A stretch of DNA of 64,000 nt from Telopea speciosissima (Eukaryota > Streptophyta > Magnoliopsida > Proteales > Proteaceae), in the NCBI RefSeq assembly GCF_018873765.1, contig NC_057922.1:39142321-39206320 (forward strand), read 5' to 3'. Positions 12,201-23,325 of the stretch are shown piece by piece (within the stretch, counting starts at the first letter, position 1; each line of letters begins with the position of its first letter). The notes under the pieces were generated by a model that was not told where the DNA came from, ran no database searches, and saw only the letters and a list, made by a program, of their open reading frames with translations. The position numbers and the translations under genes were made by a program.

Positions 12201-15200
12201 TCTTCTTGATGGTTTTGTTGAGCGGTTCAAACCCCGTCTGGTTGCCAAGGGGTATACCCAAACTTATGGAGTTGACTATTTTGAGACCTTCTCTCTTGTT
12301 GCCTGGCTGAATTAGCTTGATATTAAAAATGCTTTTTTTTTTTTATGGTGATCTACATGAGGAAGTCTATATGGAGCAGCCTCTTGGGTATGTTGCTCAG
12401 TCAGAGGATTGTACACGGGTTTGTAAGTTACGGAAGGCTATCTATGATCTCAAACAACGTGGTTTGAGAAATTCAGTGCTACAGTTGTGTCTTGTGGCTT
12501 CTTACAATGTTATTCCGACTACTCTGTTTTTGTTCGTCGTTGAAGTGGTAAGGTGGTTGTATTACTTTTCTATGTAGACGATAATATTATTTCTGGTGAT
12601 GATGTAGTAGGTATTGTAGAAATGAAAACATATTTGCAGCAACATTTTCAGACCAAGGATCTAGGTGATCTTCACTATTTTCTCGGTATTGAAGTTGTGA
12701 GAAACAGTACAGACATTACCTTATCTCAGAGGAAGTATGTTCTAGATCTCTTGTCTGACATTGGCATGCTTGCTTCAAAGCCAATGGATGTTCCTATGGA
12801 CCCTCATCAGAAGTTTGGGGTAGATGATGGTGATCTTACAAATGTATACTAGTACAGAAGTCTACTGGGCAAGCTGATCTATCTTACAGTTACTAGACCA
12901 TATATTTCCTTTGTCGTGGGTGTTCTTAGTTAGTTTATGTAGTTCCTTTGAAAGGCTCATTGGGGTGGAGCTGTTTGTGTTCTTCGCTATTTGAAGAGTA
13001 CCCTTGGTAAAGGGTTGATTTATCGCGCACATAAACATATGGATCTTGTTGCTTATTCAGATGCTGACTGGGCTGGGTCAGCCAGTGATCGTCGCTCTAC
13101 CACAGGTTATTATACGTTTGTTGGAGGAAATCTTGTTACATGGAGAAGTAAGAAACATACTACAATCGCCAGGTCGAGTGCTGAAGCGGAATACAAAGCT
13201 ATGGCTCATGCTACTACAGAGTTGATGTGGCTTAGGTCTCTTCTTTTTGAAATGGTTTTGTCTGTGCCAGTGCCTATGAAGTTGTATTGTGACAACCAGG
13301 TAGCCATATCAAGGTTCTAAAACTCGGATCTCGGTACCAACTCGGTTCTGGGAAATACCGAGTTGAGTCGAGATCTCGGCAAGATCTCGCTGAGTTGGTG
13401 CATTTTTATTATTGACTCGATGCCTTATCTCGGTGGGTTTTAGACCTAGTTTGAGTTTGAAATTTGGTATTCAGCCTATTTTAGGCCATTTAAACATAAT
13501 GGCACTATCAGATTTTGCAAAAACTAAGTCCATATATGAGTTTCACTTCAGACTATAGGTTGGTAGGCATCGAGGGCGACGACGTGCTAAAATACCCTAC
13601 TCTACACATAGTTTAGCAATAGAAAGCAATCAAAACATTCAATTAATGTAAAACAACTTAAATAAGCATTAGAAATGTTAAAGTATACAATACATCAATC
13701 TTTAAACAAAATGTTACATAAAATGTGATATGTTAATGTATTCAACCCCAACCAAATCCACATAGAATTCCCATGTAGATGGGCCATTAAAAGGGTAGAT
13801 GGGCCATTAAATGGGTAGATGGGCATTAAAAGAGTAACTTAGGTGGGCATTAAAATGGTAGATGGGCCATTAAAAAGGTAGATGGGCATTAAAAATGGAT
13901 CAAACTGAGATATCAACCCAAGATTCGAGATCTCGGCGAGATATGGACAAGATGGCTAATAAAAATGGTTCAAAAAGAGATATCGAACCGAGATCGAGAT
14001 CTCAGCAAGATCTCACACTTTTGAAAATCGCCTTAATTCTCGTCTTGTTTTTTCAAAAAACCGAGAAACTTGGCGAGATCTCACGAGTTCTCGAACTATG
14101 AGCCATATACATTGCTAGCAATCCTGTCTATCATGAACGGACCAAACATATTAAAGTGAACTGTCATTTTGTTCGAGATGCTGTTTTAAAGAGCTTGTTG
14201 AGACTTCGTTTGTTTGTCTTTGAATCAGCTAGCAGATATGTTTACCAAGTCATTATTTGCTCCTAGTTTTCGCACCTATTGTAACTAGCTGAGCATGGGT
14301 GACCTATATGCTCCAGTTTGAGGGGGAGTGTTGGAAACTAGGGGTATTTTGGTCTATTAAGTTTGGTTTTGGGATTTTCTGTTCTTAGTATGTCATTTAT
14401 AATAAGTAAGAGGCTAGGAGTAATTTCATTGACTCTTAACCAGCTTACCTATTATTATTCAAACTCTTATTTATCAATAGCGAGGCTTCCTGTGATGGGA
14501 ACTATTCTATTCCAATCGCCGGCTGCTCTCCACAAGCTTGCAGCAACCCAGTTTTCTCTCCTCTCTTCTTCTCTCTTCCTCTGTGTCTCTCGGTTTGATC
14601 AGTCAGATTCTGGCTTTGTAACAAGAAGGATCCATGCAATAAATATCTTGTTACCATTAATTAAGGGCTGATGTTGGGAACTTTTTTTTAAAGGTAAGAT
14701 CCACTCAAACAACCTGAAAAGGGTAGAAATTTATAAGGTATGTAACTGTGAGTCAGTTGGCTTAGCCCAAATTGCAATTGTTTTTTTTAAATTTAATCCA
14801 AGCTAAACCTCTTCTTATCACCCTGGCAGTAAGCAGTGATTCCATTATGCCCACGTTCATCTTCAACGAGACATTGATAATGTTTTTGTTTTTTTTTTTC
14901 AAAAAAAAAGAGAGGCAGACTGCATTATTTTGACAATCAAATGTTTTGAGTTATTTTGATTTGTCTTATACAGTCAGTGAATGAGAAAGTTACCAGGAAG
15001 AAGATTGTCAATAAGTGACATTCAATTTTTCTGCGGAATACATGCATATCTTGAACTTCTAAGTATTGTTTTTTAAAATGTTTCTTAGTTTCTTTTTGAC
15101 ATTTTCTCCCATATATCTGGAACTAGATCCAACTTTTGCAAACTGTAGGCCACCTATGCTTCTTGTCCTCACAAAAACTAAGAAATGTTATTGCAGGTTA

Positions 15201-18200
15201 ATGCTCATGTAAAAGCCCTCAGAACTTTGTGTAAGCAAAAGGCTTTGAACAAGGAGGAGGGTGATGCACTTGTGTTGAAGTGGGTACAACTTTTGCTTTC
15301 TGAAGCATTGAAAATTCTTGAAACCTACATTGAAGGTGCATCGGAGGCAAACAAACACAATATTTTTGTAACACCACCTACAAGTGTGGGTAGGACTGGG
15401 AAGAGAAGGGCAACCGCGTCTCGCTCCTTGTTGAAAGCTGTTACAGCTTTATACACTATTGGGTCTCTGGTTATGGTTTGTCCTTCTGCAGATTTGAATG
15501 GCATCATTCCTATTTTACACACTATAATCACTTCAAGGAACTCCGAGCCAAAGCTGAGAAAACTACCTGGACCTACAATTTCTATAAAGCAGACAGCCCC
15601 TTCACTTTACATTCAATCATGGCTAACTATGGGGAAGATCTGTCTTGCTGATGCCACACTTGCAAAGCGTTATATTCCTCTTTTTGTGCAGGTTCAGCTC
15701 TCAATCCCATGCTGCCTTCAGTCCACGTTCTTTAAATCAGCTTGACTAACAGCTTGCTATTAGTGCTTGTTCAGGAGCTTGAAAAAAGTGACTGTGCAGC
15801 CCTTCGCAACAATATCATTGTGATAATGGCAGATTTCTGTGTACATTACACTGCACTAGTTGATTGGTGAGGCCGATGTAAATAAAGACCAGAATTGGTT
15901 TGAAATAATATCTTTGCTTTCTTAATGGGTGACACTATTGAATTTATGCTTCTACAGTTATATACCAAAGATCACTAACTGCCTTTGTGATCCATGTGAA
16001 GTTGTGAGAAGGCAGACATTTATTCTGCTTTCAAGATTGTCACAGGTCTGTGTCTGTTTCCTGAATCCTATAATTTATTTTATCATTTATTCAATCCTAT
16101 CACACTTTTGGTTGGGCACTATTAATTTAAAATTTTATTTCTCATTGACAGAGGGACTATGTGAAGTGGAGAGGAGTACTCTTTCTTCGATTTCTTTTGT
16201 CACTTGTTGATGAATCAGAGAAGATTAGGCAGCTGGCGGATTTTCTCTTCGGGAATATCTTAAAAGGTGATGGCGTCTTGACACTTTCTGTGTTGCTAAA
16301 CTGAGACATGTGCATATGTTTAGTGTCATTTTCTGACACAATCCTAACACACGGCATTTCCATATATGTACTCGATAATTATGTTTTTCCTGTGGGCAAC
16401 ATCAGTTATGATTATATTTTCATTTCATTCTAAGATATCTAGTTATAACTCTTACTTCCTCCCTGCAAGGAATCTCTTCCTCTTTTTTCCTGAAGAAAAA
16501 ATCTGTCCAGAAGTGCCGACTTGAATGTTGCTGTCCTGCAGGAGTGTACACCTTGAGCAACACTTTTACAGAATTTTGGGATGTCACATGCTTACATCAC
16601 CACACTTACCATGTCTTTTTATTTTTAATTTTTTTTATCAAGGGAGGTCAGCACAGCCACCCAAAAGTATTTATTGCAAAATCAGAAGACCTGTTGAAGA
16701 GAGCAGGGGATACAAGACATTTTGGTGGGGAAAGCCACCAGACCTTTGACAAACGAAACCTATAAGCACCCATAGCCAATATTTTCACATCTGTTGTCTG
16801 ATAGACAACCTGTATCTGTACCATATTAGACACCCAAAATCTATGTCCTTGACCTTGTTACCTACCATGTTTGATGTAATTTGTTATGGATGCCACCTCA
16901 TAAGTTTGCTGTTGAATTGATTTGTGCTTCATGGATTTGCAGCCAAGGCACCTCTTCTAGCATATAACAGTTTTGTGGAAGCCATCTTTGTCCTGAATGA
17001 CTGCCATGCCCATTCGGGACATAGTGAGTCTCAAAGTTCACAATCTGATAGGCGACTTTTCTCAATCCGGTAGGCTATTGGAGTTAGGGAAGAGTAATTT
17101 CTTTTAGATGTCAGAACTTATAATAGTAATAATTGTTGCAGAGGTCATGATGAAAAGTCAAGGTCACAAAGGATGCAAATTTACATTGCTTTGCTGAAAC
17201 AAATGGCTCCGGAGCATCTTTTGGCAACTTCTGCGAAGCTCTGTTCAGAGATCCTTGCTGCGGCATCAGATGGCTTGCTCAATCTTGAAGATGTAACAGG
17301 ACAGGCTGTACTGCAGGTATGATTATAAATTAATAAATGTATCAGAACAATGTTTCACACTACTATTTCTCTACAGTGATTTTCTTATGTCATCTGGATA
17401 ATATCGATGACGGGATACTAAGTTTTATATGATTACAGCTGTGGGTATCTAGTTCATGTAAAATGTTGTTTGGTAATTATTATGTGGTTCACATTGACAG
17501 GATGCTCTTCAAATACTTGCATGTAAAGAGATGCGCATCCAGTCCAACCGTGGATCTGCAACTGACACAACAGAGATGGACGAGGAAAGTGGAGCAGCCC
17601 TGGCTGCTGTCAGAGGGAAGGTGGCCATACAAGCAGTTAAGAAGAGTTTGATCCAGAATGCCATCCCCATCTTCATAGAATTGAAGAGGCTACTAGAGAG
17701 CAAGAACAGTCCTCTCACAGGCTGCCTCATGGAATGCCTCCGAGTGCTTCTCAAGGACTACAAGAATGAGATTGAAGACATGTTAATTGCTGACAAGCAG
17801 CTTCAAAAGGAGCTCATCTATGACATTCAGAAGTATGAAGCAGCCAAGGCCAAGTCTACAGTAGCTGAAGCTGTCTCCACCATGCAGAGGTCCAATGGAT
17901 ATAGTACACCCACAGGCCATGCTTATGCTGTTTCCAAACATGCTAATCAAACAGATGTTCATGAAATGTTAGCTGAGAAGTTAGGAAATGCCCTGAAAGT
18001 CTCATCAGTAATGGCAGATATGGCGGCTGAGGCTACAGCTAGGTCTGTGCTCAGGGAAGTGAATCAGGGTGTAGCTTCCCCATCTCTTCAATCCATTAGC
18101 ATGCCCAAGCTCAAGTCTTCCAGAGTAGGAACAGCTTCTCGAGGGGATCGTCCTTCAGATGTATTGGAATCTTTGAGGAGAAGACAGTCTTTTGATTCTG

Positions 18201-18214
18201 ATGAAGAAAATTAG
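294..18214 (+). CDS. CAP-D3: Condensin-2 complex subunit D3 (CAP-D3), nine exons
   Basis: HEAT-repeat subunit of condensin II, which works with SMC2, SMC4, CAP-H2 and CAP-G2 to compact and organise chromosomes in the nucleus. Exons read from the sequence: 294-1832, 3889-4632, 15197-15691, 15775-15866, 15958-16045, 16152-16266, 16943-17069, 17142-17316, 17501-18214. All introns are GT-AG, and the exons sum to 4,089 nt, giving 1,362 aa plus TAG, close to the roughly 1,300 aa of plant CAP-D3. Recognisable conserved blocks are the N-terminal [12 protein letters not shown] segment, [11 protein letters not shown]-like HEAT units at the end of exon 1, [10 protein letters not shown] and [12 protein letters not shown] in exon 2, and [17 protein letters not shown] plus [20 protein letters not shown] across exons 5-6. 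The C-terminus is basic and serine-rich. The ATG at 294 is the first in the frame and its product matches the family N-terminus. Intron 2 is 10,564 bp and carries TEs; the coding frame is undamaged. Confidence 0.93.
1866..2400 (+). repeat. Three-unit tandem repeat (about 200 bp) in CAP-D3 intron 1
   Basis: Three diverged copies begin near 1866, 2078 and 2264. Each starts with an AAGCTTCNAACTTAAAAGC-like block followed by CCTCCCATGTGTA. The last unit is bounded by an inverted counterpart at about 2355-2394, so it looks like a foldback MITE. The units share an AGGGAGGAC element near their right ends. No coding capacity was seen. Intron remainder 2401-3888 holds nothing recognisable. Confidence 0.6.
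5438..5602 (+). mobile_element. Au-type SINE in CAP-D3 intron 2
   Basis: The order of motifs is that of plant Au SINEs: a tRNA-derived head with TTGGTGCAACGGTAAGG, a B-box-like GGTTTGAGTCT at 5485-5495, then GGAAACAGCCTCTT, GTAAGGCTGCGTAC, and GAGCCTCGTGCACTGGGTA ending in a T run. It is in the same orientation as the host gene. Target duplications were not clear by eye. A second copy lies just past the CAP-D3 stop. Confidence 0.85.
5698..5808. mobile_element. Short foldback (MITE-like) element
   Basis: The termini TTTCCCCAAG and CTTGGGGAAA are inverted copies. Inner arms CTCTAATAGGGGGG and CCCCCCTATTAGAG also pair, so most of the 110 bp can fold into a hairpin. No coding capacity. Superfamily not assigned. 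Confidence 0.6.
6150..6265 (+). repeat. 58-bp tandem duplication
   Basis: Two adjacent copies, each with TTTACCTATGCAGCA, CTTATTTCTACCA and TCTACCAGCCA, differing at a few positions. Intronic, no coding role evident. Confidence 0.7.
13310..14100. mobile_element. Non-autonomous hAT-like element inside the copia RNase H
   Basis: A 791 bp insertion splits the copia RNase H coding region. It is flanked by perfect 8-bp duplications AGCCATAT at 13302-13309 and 14101-14108. Termini are CAAGGTTCTAAAACTCG and, reversed, CATAGTTCGAGAACTCG, typical hAT-style inverted ends. The two copia flanks read as one continuous RNase H frame when compared. Inside are many GAGATCTCGG-type inverted motifs and a 20-22 bp tandem array (TAGATGGGCCATTAAAA) at about 13775-13893. 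No transposase. Confidence 0.85.
14329..14623 (+). repeat. Putative 3' LTR of the intronic copia element
   Basis: Begins TGTTGGAAACTAG right after the polypurine tract and ends TTTGTAACA, with a pyrimidine-rich region before the end. A matching 5' LTR is only weakly recognisable. Confidence 0.45.
16267..16942 (+). other. CAP-D3: CAP-D3 intron 6
   Basis: A 676 bp GT-AG intron between coding exons ending CTTAAAAG and starting CCAAGGCACC. No RNA gene, TE or conserved reading frame was recognised. Confidence 0.8.
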
Positions 18215-18236
18215 TTTGTGTGCCATTCTGAAGGTG

Positions 18237-18410
18237 GGCCTTGGTGCAATTGTAAGAGTAGCTCCATTGTGACCAAGTGGTCATGGCCTCACATGTTTGA
18301 GTTTGGAAACAGCCTCTTTGCGAAAGCAGGGGTAAGGCTGCGTACATATGACCCTCCCCAGACCCTGCAGTGGTGGGAGCCTCGTGCACTGGGTACATCT
18401 TTGTTTTTTT
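18237..18410 (+). mobile_element. Au-type SINE immediately after the CAP-D3 stop codon
   Basis: Same motif series as the copy at 5438: TTGGTGCAAT, GACCAAGTGGTCA, GTTTGGAAACAGCCTC, GGTAAGGCTGCGTAC, GGGAGCCTCGTGCACTGGGTA, then a T-rich tail. It starts 22 bp after the TAG and so must lie in the CAP-D3 3' UTR unless the transcript ends unusually early. Sense orientation. Confidence 0.85.
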
Positions 18411-19332
18411 CATGTGTCCATGTAAAAATTCTTTTATTAGTACGTATATCCATGCAAAAGTTGTAAATGCTAATTTAGGTGTTTTTTTTTTTGGGAGTGT
18501 CATCTACTTTGTGCTCTGTATAATACACTGAACTGTACACTGGAAGCTCCATTCCAGTTGATCGGAAAACAAATGTTTGTCCGAGTCAATGGTTCTACCG
18601 AGTTCCAATATATGGATTTAAAACTCTCAGATTAATTAAGGTTCGGGGTTATGCATCTGTTGGAACTTGGGACAAGGGACTGAGTTTGGATTATTATGAG
18701 TGGGGGGGGGGGGGGAGGGGAATGCTTTTTGGTTGCCAGGTTCAAACAGTTTTTTTTATAGAATAGAAATAAAAGAATTGAGTTGGTAATATATGAAAAC
18801 AAGTGACTTATTGTGACAAGGCCTATAATGGGACCTGGATTTTGGTTTCTGGTATGTGTGTGGTGGACCTAACTAATCTCTGTTGGATGGTGCTGTTTCA
18901 GTTGTATGCATAAGGACTTGGATTGAAGGTTTTGTAAGTCATTTATTTGTTATGGGAAGGATACGGGTTTGAGATTAATTCCAAGCTAAGGTCCAGAAAT
19001 TTGTTTGCTTCATACATAGATGCAGCCATTGTGATGATTGATAATAGCTGGTGCTTGCTGTGTACAAAAATTAATCAAGAACAAAAGCTTGGTTTGAGAA
19101 ACTAATTTCTGCTCTAACAATCATTATTTTTCTCCTGATGAAATACTCTAACCATCCTTTGCTGTAGCCATTGTAGCAGAAAAATGCAAGGGTTTTGGGG
19201 AATAACCAATGGAAATTATTTTGTAAGAGCCTTGTTTACATATTGGATAGTGCAGACACTATGTTATAGTTGCAGAAGTCTTTTAATCACCAGCCAAATA
19301 GAATCTTGCTTTGATATATCAAAAGCAACTTT

Positions 19333-19404
19333 TTTCTTTTTAAGAGCATACCCAGTGAACGAGGCTCCCGCCATTGTGGTAGTCTAGAAAGGGTCATAAA
19401 ACCT
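19333..19404 (-). mobile_element. Truncated Au SINE, antisense
   Basis: On the minus strand it reads TATGACCCTTTCTAGACT, then GGCGGGAGCCTCGTTCACTGGGTATGCTC and an A/T tail (positions 19333-19404). This is the 3' third of the Au consensus seen in the two full copies. The head is missing. Confidence 0.65.
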
Positions 19405-19734
19405 TTTTAGATCCCATAAAAGCAAAGCGAGAGTCTCGAAGCAAGCAGGAATAGTGGAATGCATTAATGAGGTGTGACAAAATGGTATCGTACATAGGAA
19501 AGACAACAAGGTCATTTCATGTGAGGGAGAGCAATGGACACAAAATAGCTAATATAATCTGCTCCGGGAAAACCTTTATCCTTCTTTTGTACATTGACTT
19601 TGATTTTGGATCTGAGCCTCGGTTAATTTAAGTTTCTTTTTTTATCCCTTATCCCCCCTCCCCACCCCCGAAAAAAAGGTCTTATATATCCTGCTTAGAC
19701 GCATTCACAACTTGTCACTTTGTGTTATTAAATG

Positions 19735-20250
19735 GGAAAAACTTTCTCACAATGCCCCAGTCCAATTTTCCTCCATGAAAGTTATTATTTTCTCTCTCAA
19801 ACTTAGAATATGTGGGTCCATGTGGATGATACTTTTATGGGACAACCGTTGGTGTAGTTTCCTCCCCACATTGGAGTAGTAGGAAACCATCTCCTTAATT
19901 AAATTTAGGGGAAGTGTTTACTTTAGGGGAGCATGACCCATGGCAATGGAATCGCATGCGGAGGCATCAACAAGGGCCATTTTTCTGTCTTTTATGGGGT
20001 TATTTCATCCCCTTCTATGTCTAAGCGTAGGCACCACAGCCCCCCTGCCCTGCCCCACCCAACAGAGTTCTTTTTACCTTAAATTTAGAAAAAAAATCTC
20101 GCACGATTCAGTGGACTGTGGAGTTTTCTTTTTATCTTCTATCATGATCATGCAGGGCCATGTTGATGATACCATTCTCCACACTGCATTGCGGTGTGGG
20201 TGATTCCCCACACTGGTGTCATACGAAATCATCGCCCTTAAATTTATATC
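19735..20250. repeat. Clustered MITE-like repeats between CAP-D3 and the J-protein gene
   Basis: A copy of the window's recurrent MITE family A (core CCAATG-GAGTGC ... GTGTCTAGGCGTA) lies at about 19920-20076. On both sides are related segments containing CATGT(G/T)GATGATAC and a CCCCACA(T/C)TGG block followed by AAATTTA, at about 19805-19905 and 20158-20250. The arrangement suggests insertion of one short element near another. The remaining 18411-19730 and 20251-20560 have no recognisable gene apart from a 14-base G run at 18702-18715 and the SINE fragment. Confidence 0.45.
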
Positions 20251-20882
20251 CATTGTTACATCCTATTTATTGGACGGCCAGGAAAATTTTAGTGAAACTT
20301 TCAACATTAAATCATAGATCAGACAGTGAAGAATCTACGGATCATTTTGAATCTTTTATTTAGGTAACTCAACTAGCGAGTCATCTTAGCGTTCCCCGAA
20401 CACTTTATTCCACGCTTCGCTTCCTCCTCGCAGTTTCCGATCGTTTGCTTCCAATCATATAAAACACGTGGCAAGTTCTCGTTGAAATTGTGCCCGTCTA
20501 CTTTTTTTGTTTTAAAATTATCCGGTCGGATCGGAAATGTGTGCAGAGTTAATTAACTATGACGTCTCTCATTTTCAAGAAGAGAGTTTGGGGTTCTTAA
20601 TCTGGTTAGCTTCAATCCGCTTTTGTATTCTGGAAGGATGAAGCTGAATATGATTTAAGTTTTGCTTTACCTTCAAACAGATTGGGTTTAGAATAATCTG
20701 TGACTATGAATTAGGGTTTCGGATTGAATTGATGGAACATCTCGTTTGCTTTGATTTTTTAGATGATAAGGTCAATTTTTAGATTCGTGAGTTTCGGCGT
20801 TTAGTTGTTTTGTTCGTGGAGGAGGCCCTGAATCTGTGTTCTGGTTGTGGATCTGTTAAGGTTTCTGGATAATTCATGGGAG

Positions 20883-21043
20883 GTAGGCTCGCAAACCTAT
20901 TTGTCTTTCCTGAGATCCTGAATTACCTTTCTTGGAGTTTGGCCTGTGCTTTAATTTTGAGGTTTCTGATTATCTGATATGAGGGTTTGAGGTAGATTTA
21001 ATTTCAAACCTTCTCAATTTTCTGCTCTGATTGGTTTTCATAG
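20883..21043 (+). other. Possible 5'-UTR intron of the J-domain gene
   Basis: A good donor (GGGAG|GTAGGCTC) and a pyrimidine-rich acceptor (GGTTTTCATAG|GTGAAG) bracket 161 bp in the leader upstream of the ATG at 21154. Not confirmed by transcript data. Confidence 0.35.
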
Positions 21044-21153
21044 GTGAAGAATTTATCTGATTTCACCTTCCGCGAAACTGTTGTCGAAGAGAATATTTTT
21101 TTGGGGTATTGGGATTCTCTGTGGCACTAGGATTTTGAATAGGAACATCAATC

Positions 21154-22200
21154 ATGGATGGTAACAAGGATGAAGCAGCGAGATGCATCGGAATAGCTAA
21201 AGCTGCTATTGCTTCTGGCGACAAACAACGTGCTCTGAAATTCATCAGAATTGCACAACGCCTTAACCATGACGTGCAGGTTGATGATCTACATGCTGCG
21301 TGCGAAAACTTAGATTCTATGGAATTCACCTCTTCCACTGAGCAAAAGCCCATTGGTCAAAATCAGAAAGAGCCTAGTCCATCTAAATCTCCTGAGTTGT
21401 CAAATGGAGTGCGGAATTATACCGAAGAGCACGTTAAGCTGATCCGAGAAGTGAAGAAAAACAAGGATTACTATGCAATTCTTGGGGTGGAAAGAACCTG
21501 TTCGGTTGAGGAGATTAGAAAATCTTACAGGAAATTATCTCTCAAGGTTCATCCTGACAAGAACAAGGCCCCAGGTTCTGAAGAGGCATTTAAGAAAGTT
21601 TGCAAGGCTTTCAAGTGCTTGAGTGATGAAGATTCAAGGAGGCAGTACGATCAAACAGGTCTTGTTGAAGAATTTGAATACAATCAGCAACACAATGTCA
21701 GGAGGAGGAGGAGGAGAACTGCACATGACTACTTTGATGATGATTTCGACCCCGATGAAATATTCAGGTCGTTCTTTGGGCAGGCAGACATGTTTCGGAC
21801 TGCCCATGTTTATAGGACTAGAGGAACGGGTAGTCAACAAAGGGAAAATAGTAATGGAGGAGGGCCTAATCTTTTGGTTCTTCTTCAAATCTTACCATTC
21901 CTGGTGATCTTCTTGCTAGCCTATCTTCCTTTCTCAGAGCCTAATTATTCTTTGCAGAAGACATATTCTTACTATATTCCCAAGGTCACTGAGGAACATG
22001 GGGTTGAATTTTTTGTTAAGTCTTCCAATTTTGATCAACAATTCCCACTTGGAAGTCCTTCTCGTGCTAAGCTTGAGGATCTTGTGGTGAGGGATTACAA
22101 GAATACACTAGGACGCTATTGTCATGTGGAGCTTCAACGGCGGCATTGGAACAGGAATTATCCAACACCTCACTGTGATAGGCTACGAGGAATGGCATGA
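21154..22200 (+). CDS. ER-type J-domain co-chaperone with DUF1977 (DNAJB12/14, dnaJ 49-like)
   Basis: A 348 aa single-exon protein. Residues about 1-55 (NKDEAARCIGIAKAAI) are the conserved N-terminal helical region of this plant DnaJ group. The J domain runs from DYYAILGV at about 105 to RRQYDQTG at about 169, with the catalytic HPD at 133-135, which stimulates the ATPase of Hsp70/BiP-type partners. A basic run (RRRRRR) is at about 183-188, and one transmembrane helix (LLVLLQILPFLVIFLLAYL) at about 240-258. After it comes the C-terminal DUF1977 region with YSYYIPKVTEEHGVEFFVK. Family members are tail-region-anchored ER membrane proteins with the J domain in the cytosol, acting in ER quality control. 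Length and domain order match complete homologues. The ATG is preceded by in-frame leader without a better start. No neighbour appears functionally linked. Confidence 0.93.
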   Translation: MDGNKDEAARCIGIAKAAIASGDKQRALKFIRIAQRLNHDVQVDDLHAACENLDSMEFTSSTEQKPIGQNQKEPSPSKSPELSNGVRNYTEEHVKLIREVKKNKDYYAILGVERTCSVEEIRKSYRKLSLKVHPDKNKAPGSEEAFKKVCKAFKCLSDEDSRRQYDQTGLVEEFEYNQQHNVRRRRRRTAHDYFDDDFDPDEIFRSFFGQADMFRTAHVYRTRGTGSQQRENSNGGGPNLLVLLQILPFLVIFLLAYLPFSEPNYSLQKTYSYYIPKVTEEHGVEFFVKSSNFDQQFPLGSPSRAKLEDLVVRDYKNTLGRYCHVELQRRHWNRNYPTPHCDRLRGMA

Positions 22201-23325
22201 AGGTTAGAGCGGTGCTCTCTTTACTAATGATATATCATGTTATATTTGTTATTTCCCTTCTCTTGCCGCCTTAGGTATACTGTGGAAAATCCATGGACAG
22301 AGTTAGTTTTGGAATTTTATACTGTTTAATTCTTTCTGTATTCTATATGTGAATATTCAACTCAACTCATCTTAGCCTTGTCCCAATTAAATGGGGTCAA
22401 CTACATGATCCTTACCCTCCAAACAGCTCTACCCAAAGCCATACTTGTTACGAGGCCTAAGCTATGCATATCTTTCCTCACCACTTCTCCCTGAGTCATT
22501 TTGTGTCTACCCCTGGCTCTTTTAGCCTCTTCAATCTGAATCAAATCACTCCTCAGTACTGGAGCATCTAAAGGCCTCCGTTGCACATACTCATGCCACC
22601 TCAAACTACTTTCTCGCCGCTTATCATGTATCAGAGTTACTCCTAAATCAGAGCTAATCTACTCCTAAATTAGATCAATATGTTTGTTCCTTATTTTATC
22701 CTTTCTAGTTCTACCACACATCAACTTCAACATCCTCATCTTGGCCACACTAAGTTTATCTATATGCTGTTTCTTTACTGCCCAACATTCAGCTCCATGC
22801 CTTATTGCCGGTCCTATGATTGTCCTATAAAATTTTGGGTAAATTGCACGACACCCCCTGGTTTTTGAAAATACTCAACCATCCCCCTCTAAAGTAACGG
22901 TGTTTACTTAAATCAAACCAAAAAGTGAAATGATAATTTTAACCTCAACCATAATAAGATAAACAATGACAATTGAGGTACCCAACGTTTGTAGAAAATG
23001 TACTTTAGATACCCTCTCTGCTTCTGCTGCTCTTCTTTTCCTTCTTCCTGTTGCCACCGCCACAGCCATGGTTGAAACCGGGGCCGCTACCCTCATCTGA
23101 GGCAAGTCAGTCACACGAAACCGTGGCTTCTTCTCCTTCTTCCTGTTTGCAGTTTTCCTTTCACTTTCCCATTTCCAATCCAAAGTCTAACTTGCAACCT
23201 GTTTAGCCATTTGACCCCATTCAGGATTTCTCTGTTTCAAAGGAATTAAACTAATCAAGCTTTCAAGCTTCAAACCTTCTAGACTAGTTCTGAGCGAGCT
23301 ACGATTGATAAGAATTGCAGAAACG

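Larger units (their letters stand above)
9621..14623 (+). mobile_element. Decayed Ty1/copia retrotransposon in CAP-D3 intron 2
   Basis: Domain order is copia-type. A gag CCHC knuckle ([14 protein letters not shown]) lies near 10187-10230, and a protease start ([11 protein letters not shown]) near 10505. A GAG-pre-integrase region is near 10800-11080, and integrase remnants ([14 protein letters not shown]) near 11120-11170. Reverse transcriptase pieces follow at 12340-12860 ([22 protein letters not shown]), then RNase H at 12970-13320 ([31 protein letters not shown]). Many stops and frameshifts make it inactive. A polypurine tract TTTGAGGGGGAG precedes a TG at 14329, the likely 3' LTR (to about 14623). 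A candidate 5' LTR at 9621-9868 is followed by TTGGAAGCAGAGC, similar to an initiator-Met primer site. The two LTRs are not clearly alike, so the outer limits are tentative. The sense orientation matches the host gene. Confidence 0.75.
4633..15196 (+). other. CAP-D3: CAP-D3 intron 2 (10.6 kb) as a TE reservoir
   Basis: Bounded by CACTGAG|GTATTT at the donor and TTGCAG|GTTAATG at the acceptor, phase 0. It contains an Au SINE, a foldback element, a short tandem duplication and a copia element with a nested hAT. The stretches 4723-5437, 5809-6149, 6266-9620 and 14624-15196 have no recognisable gene. They hold simple-sequence runs such as poly(G) near 8358-8369 and three TTAGGG-like units at 8478-8496. 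Confidence 0.85.
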
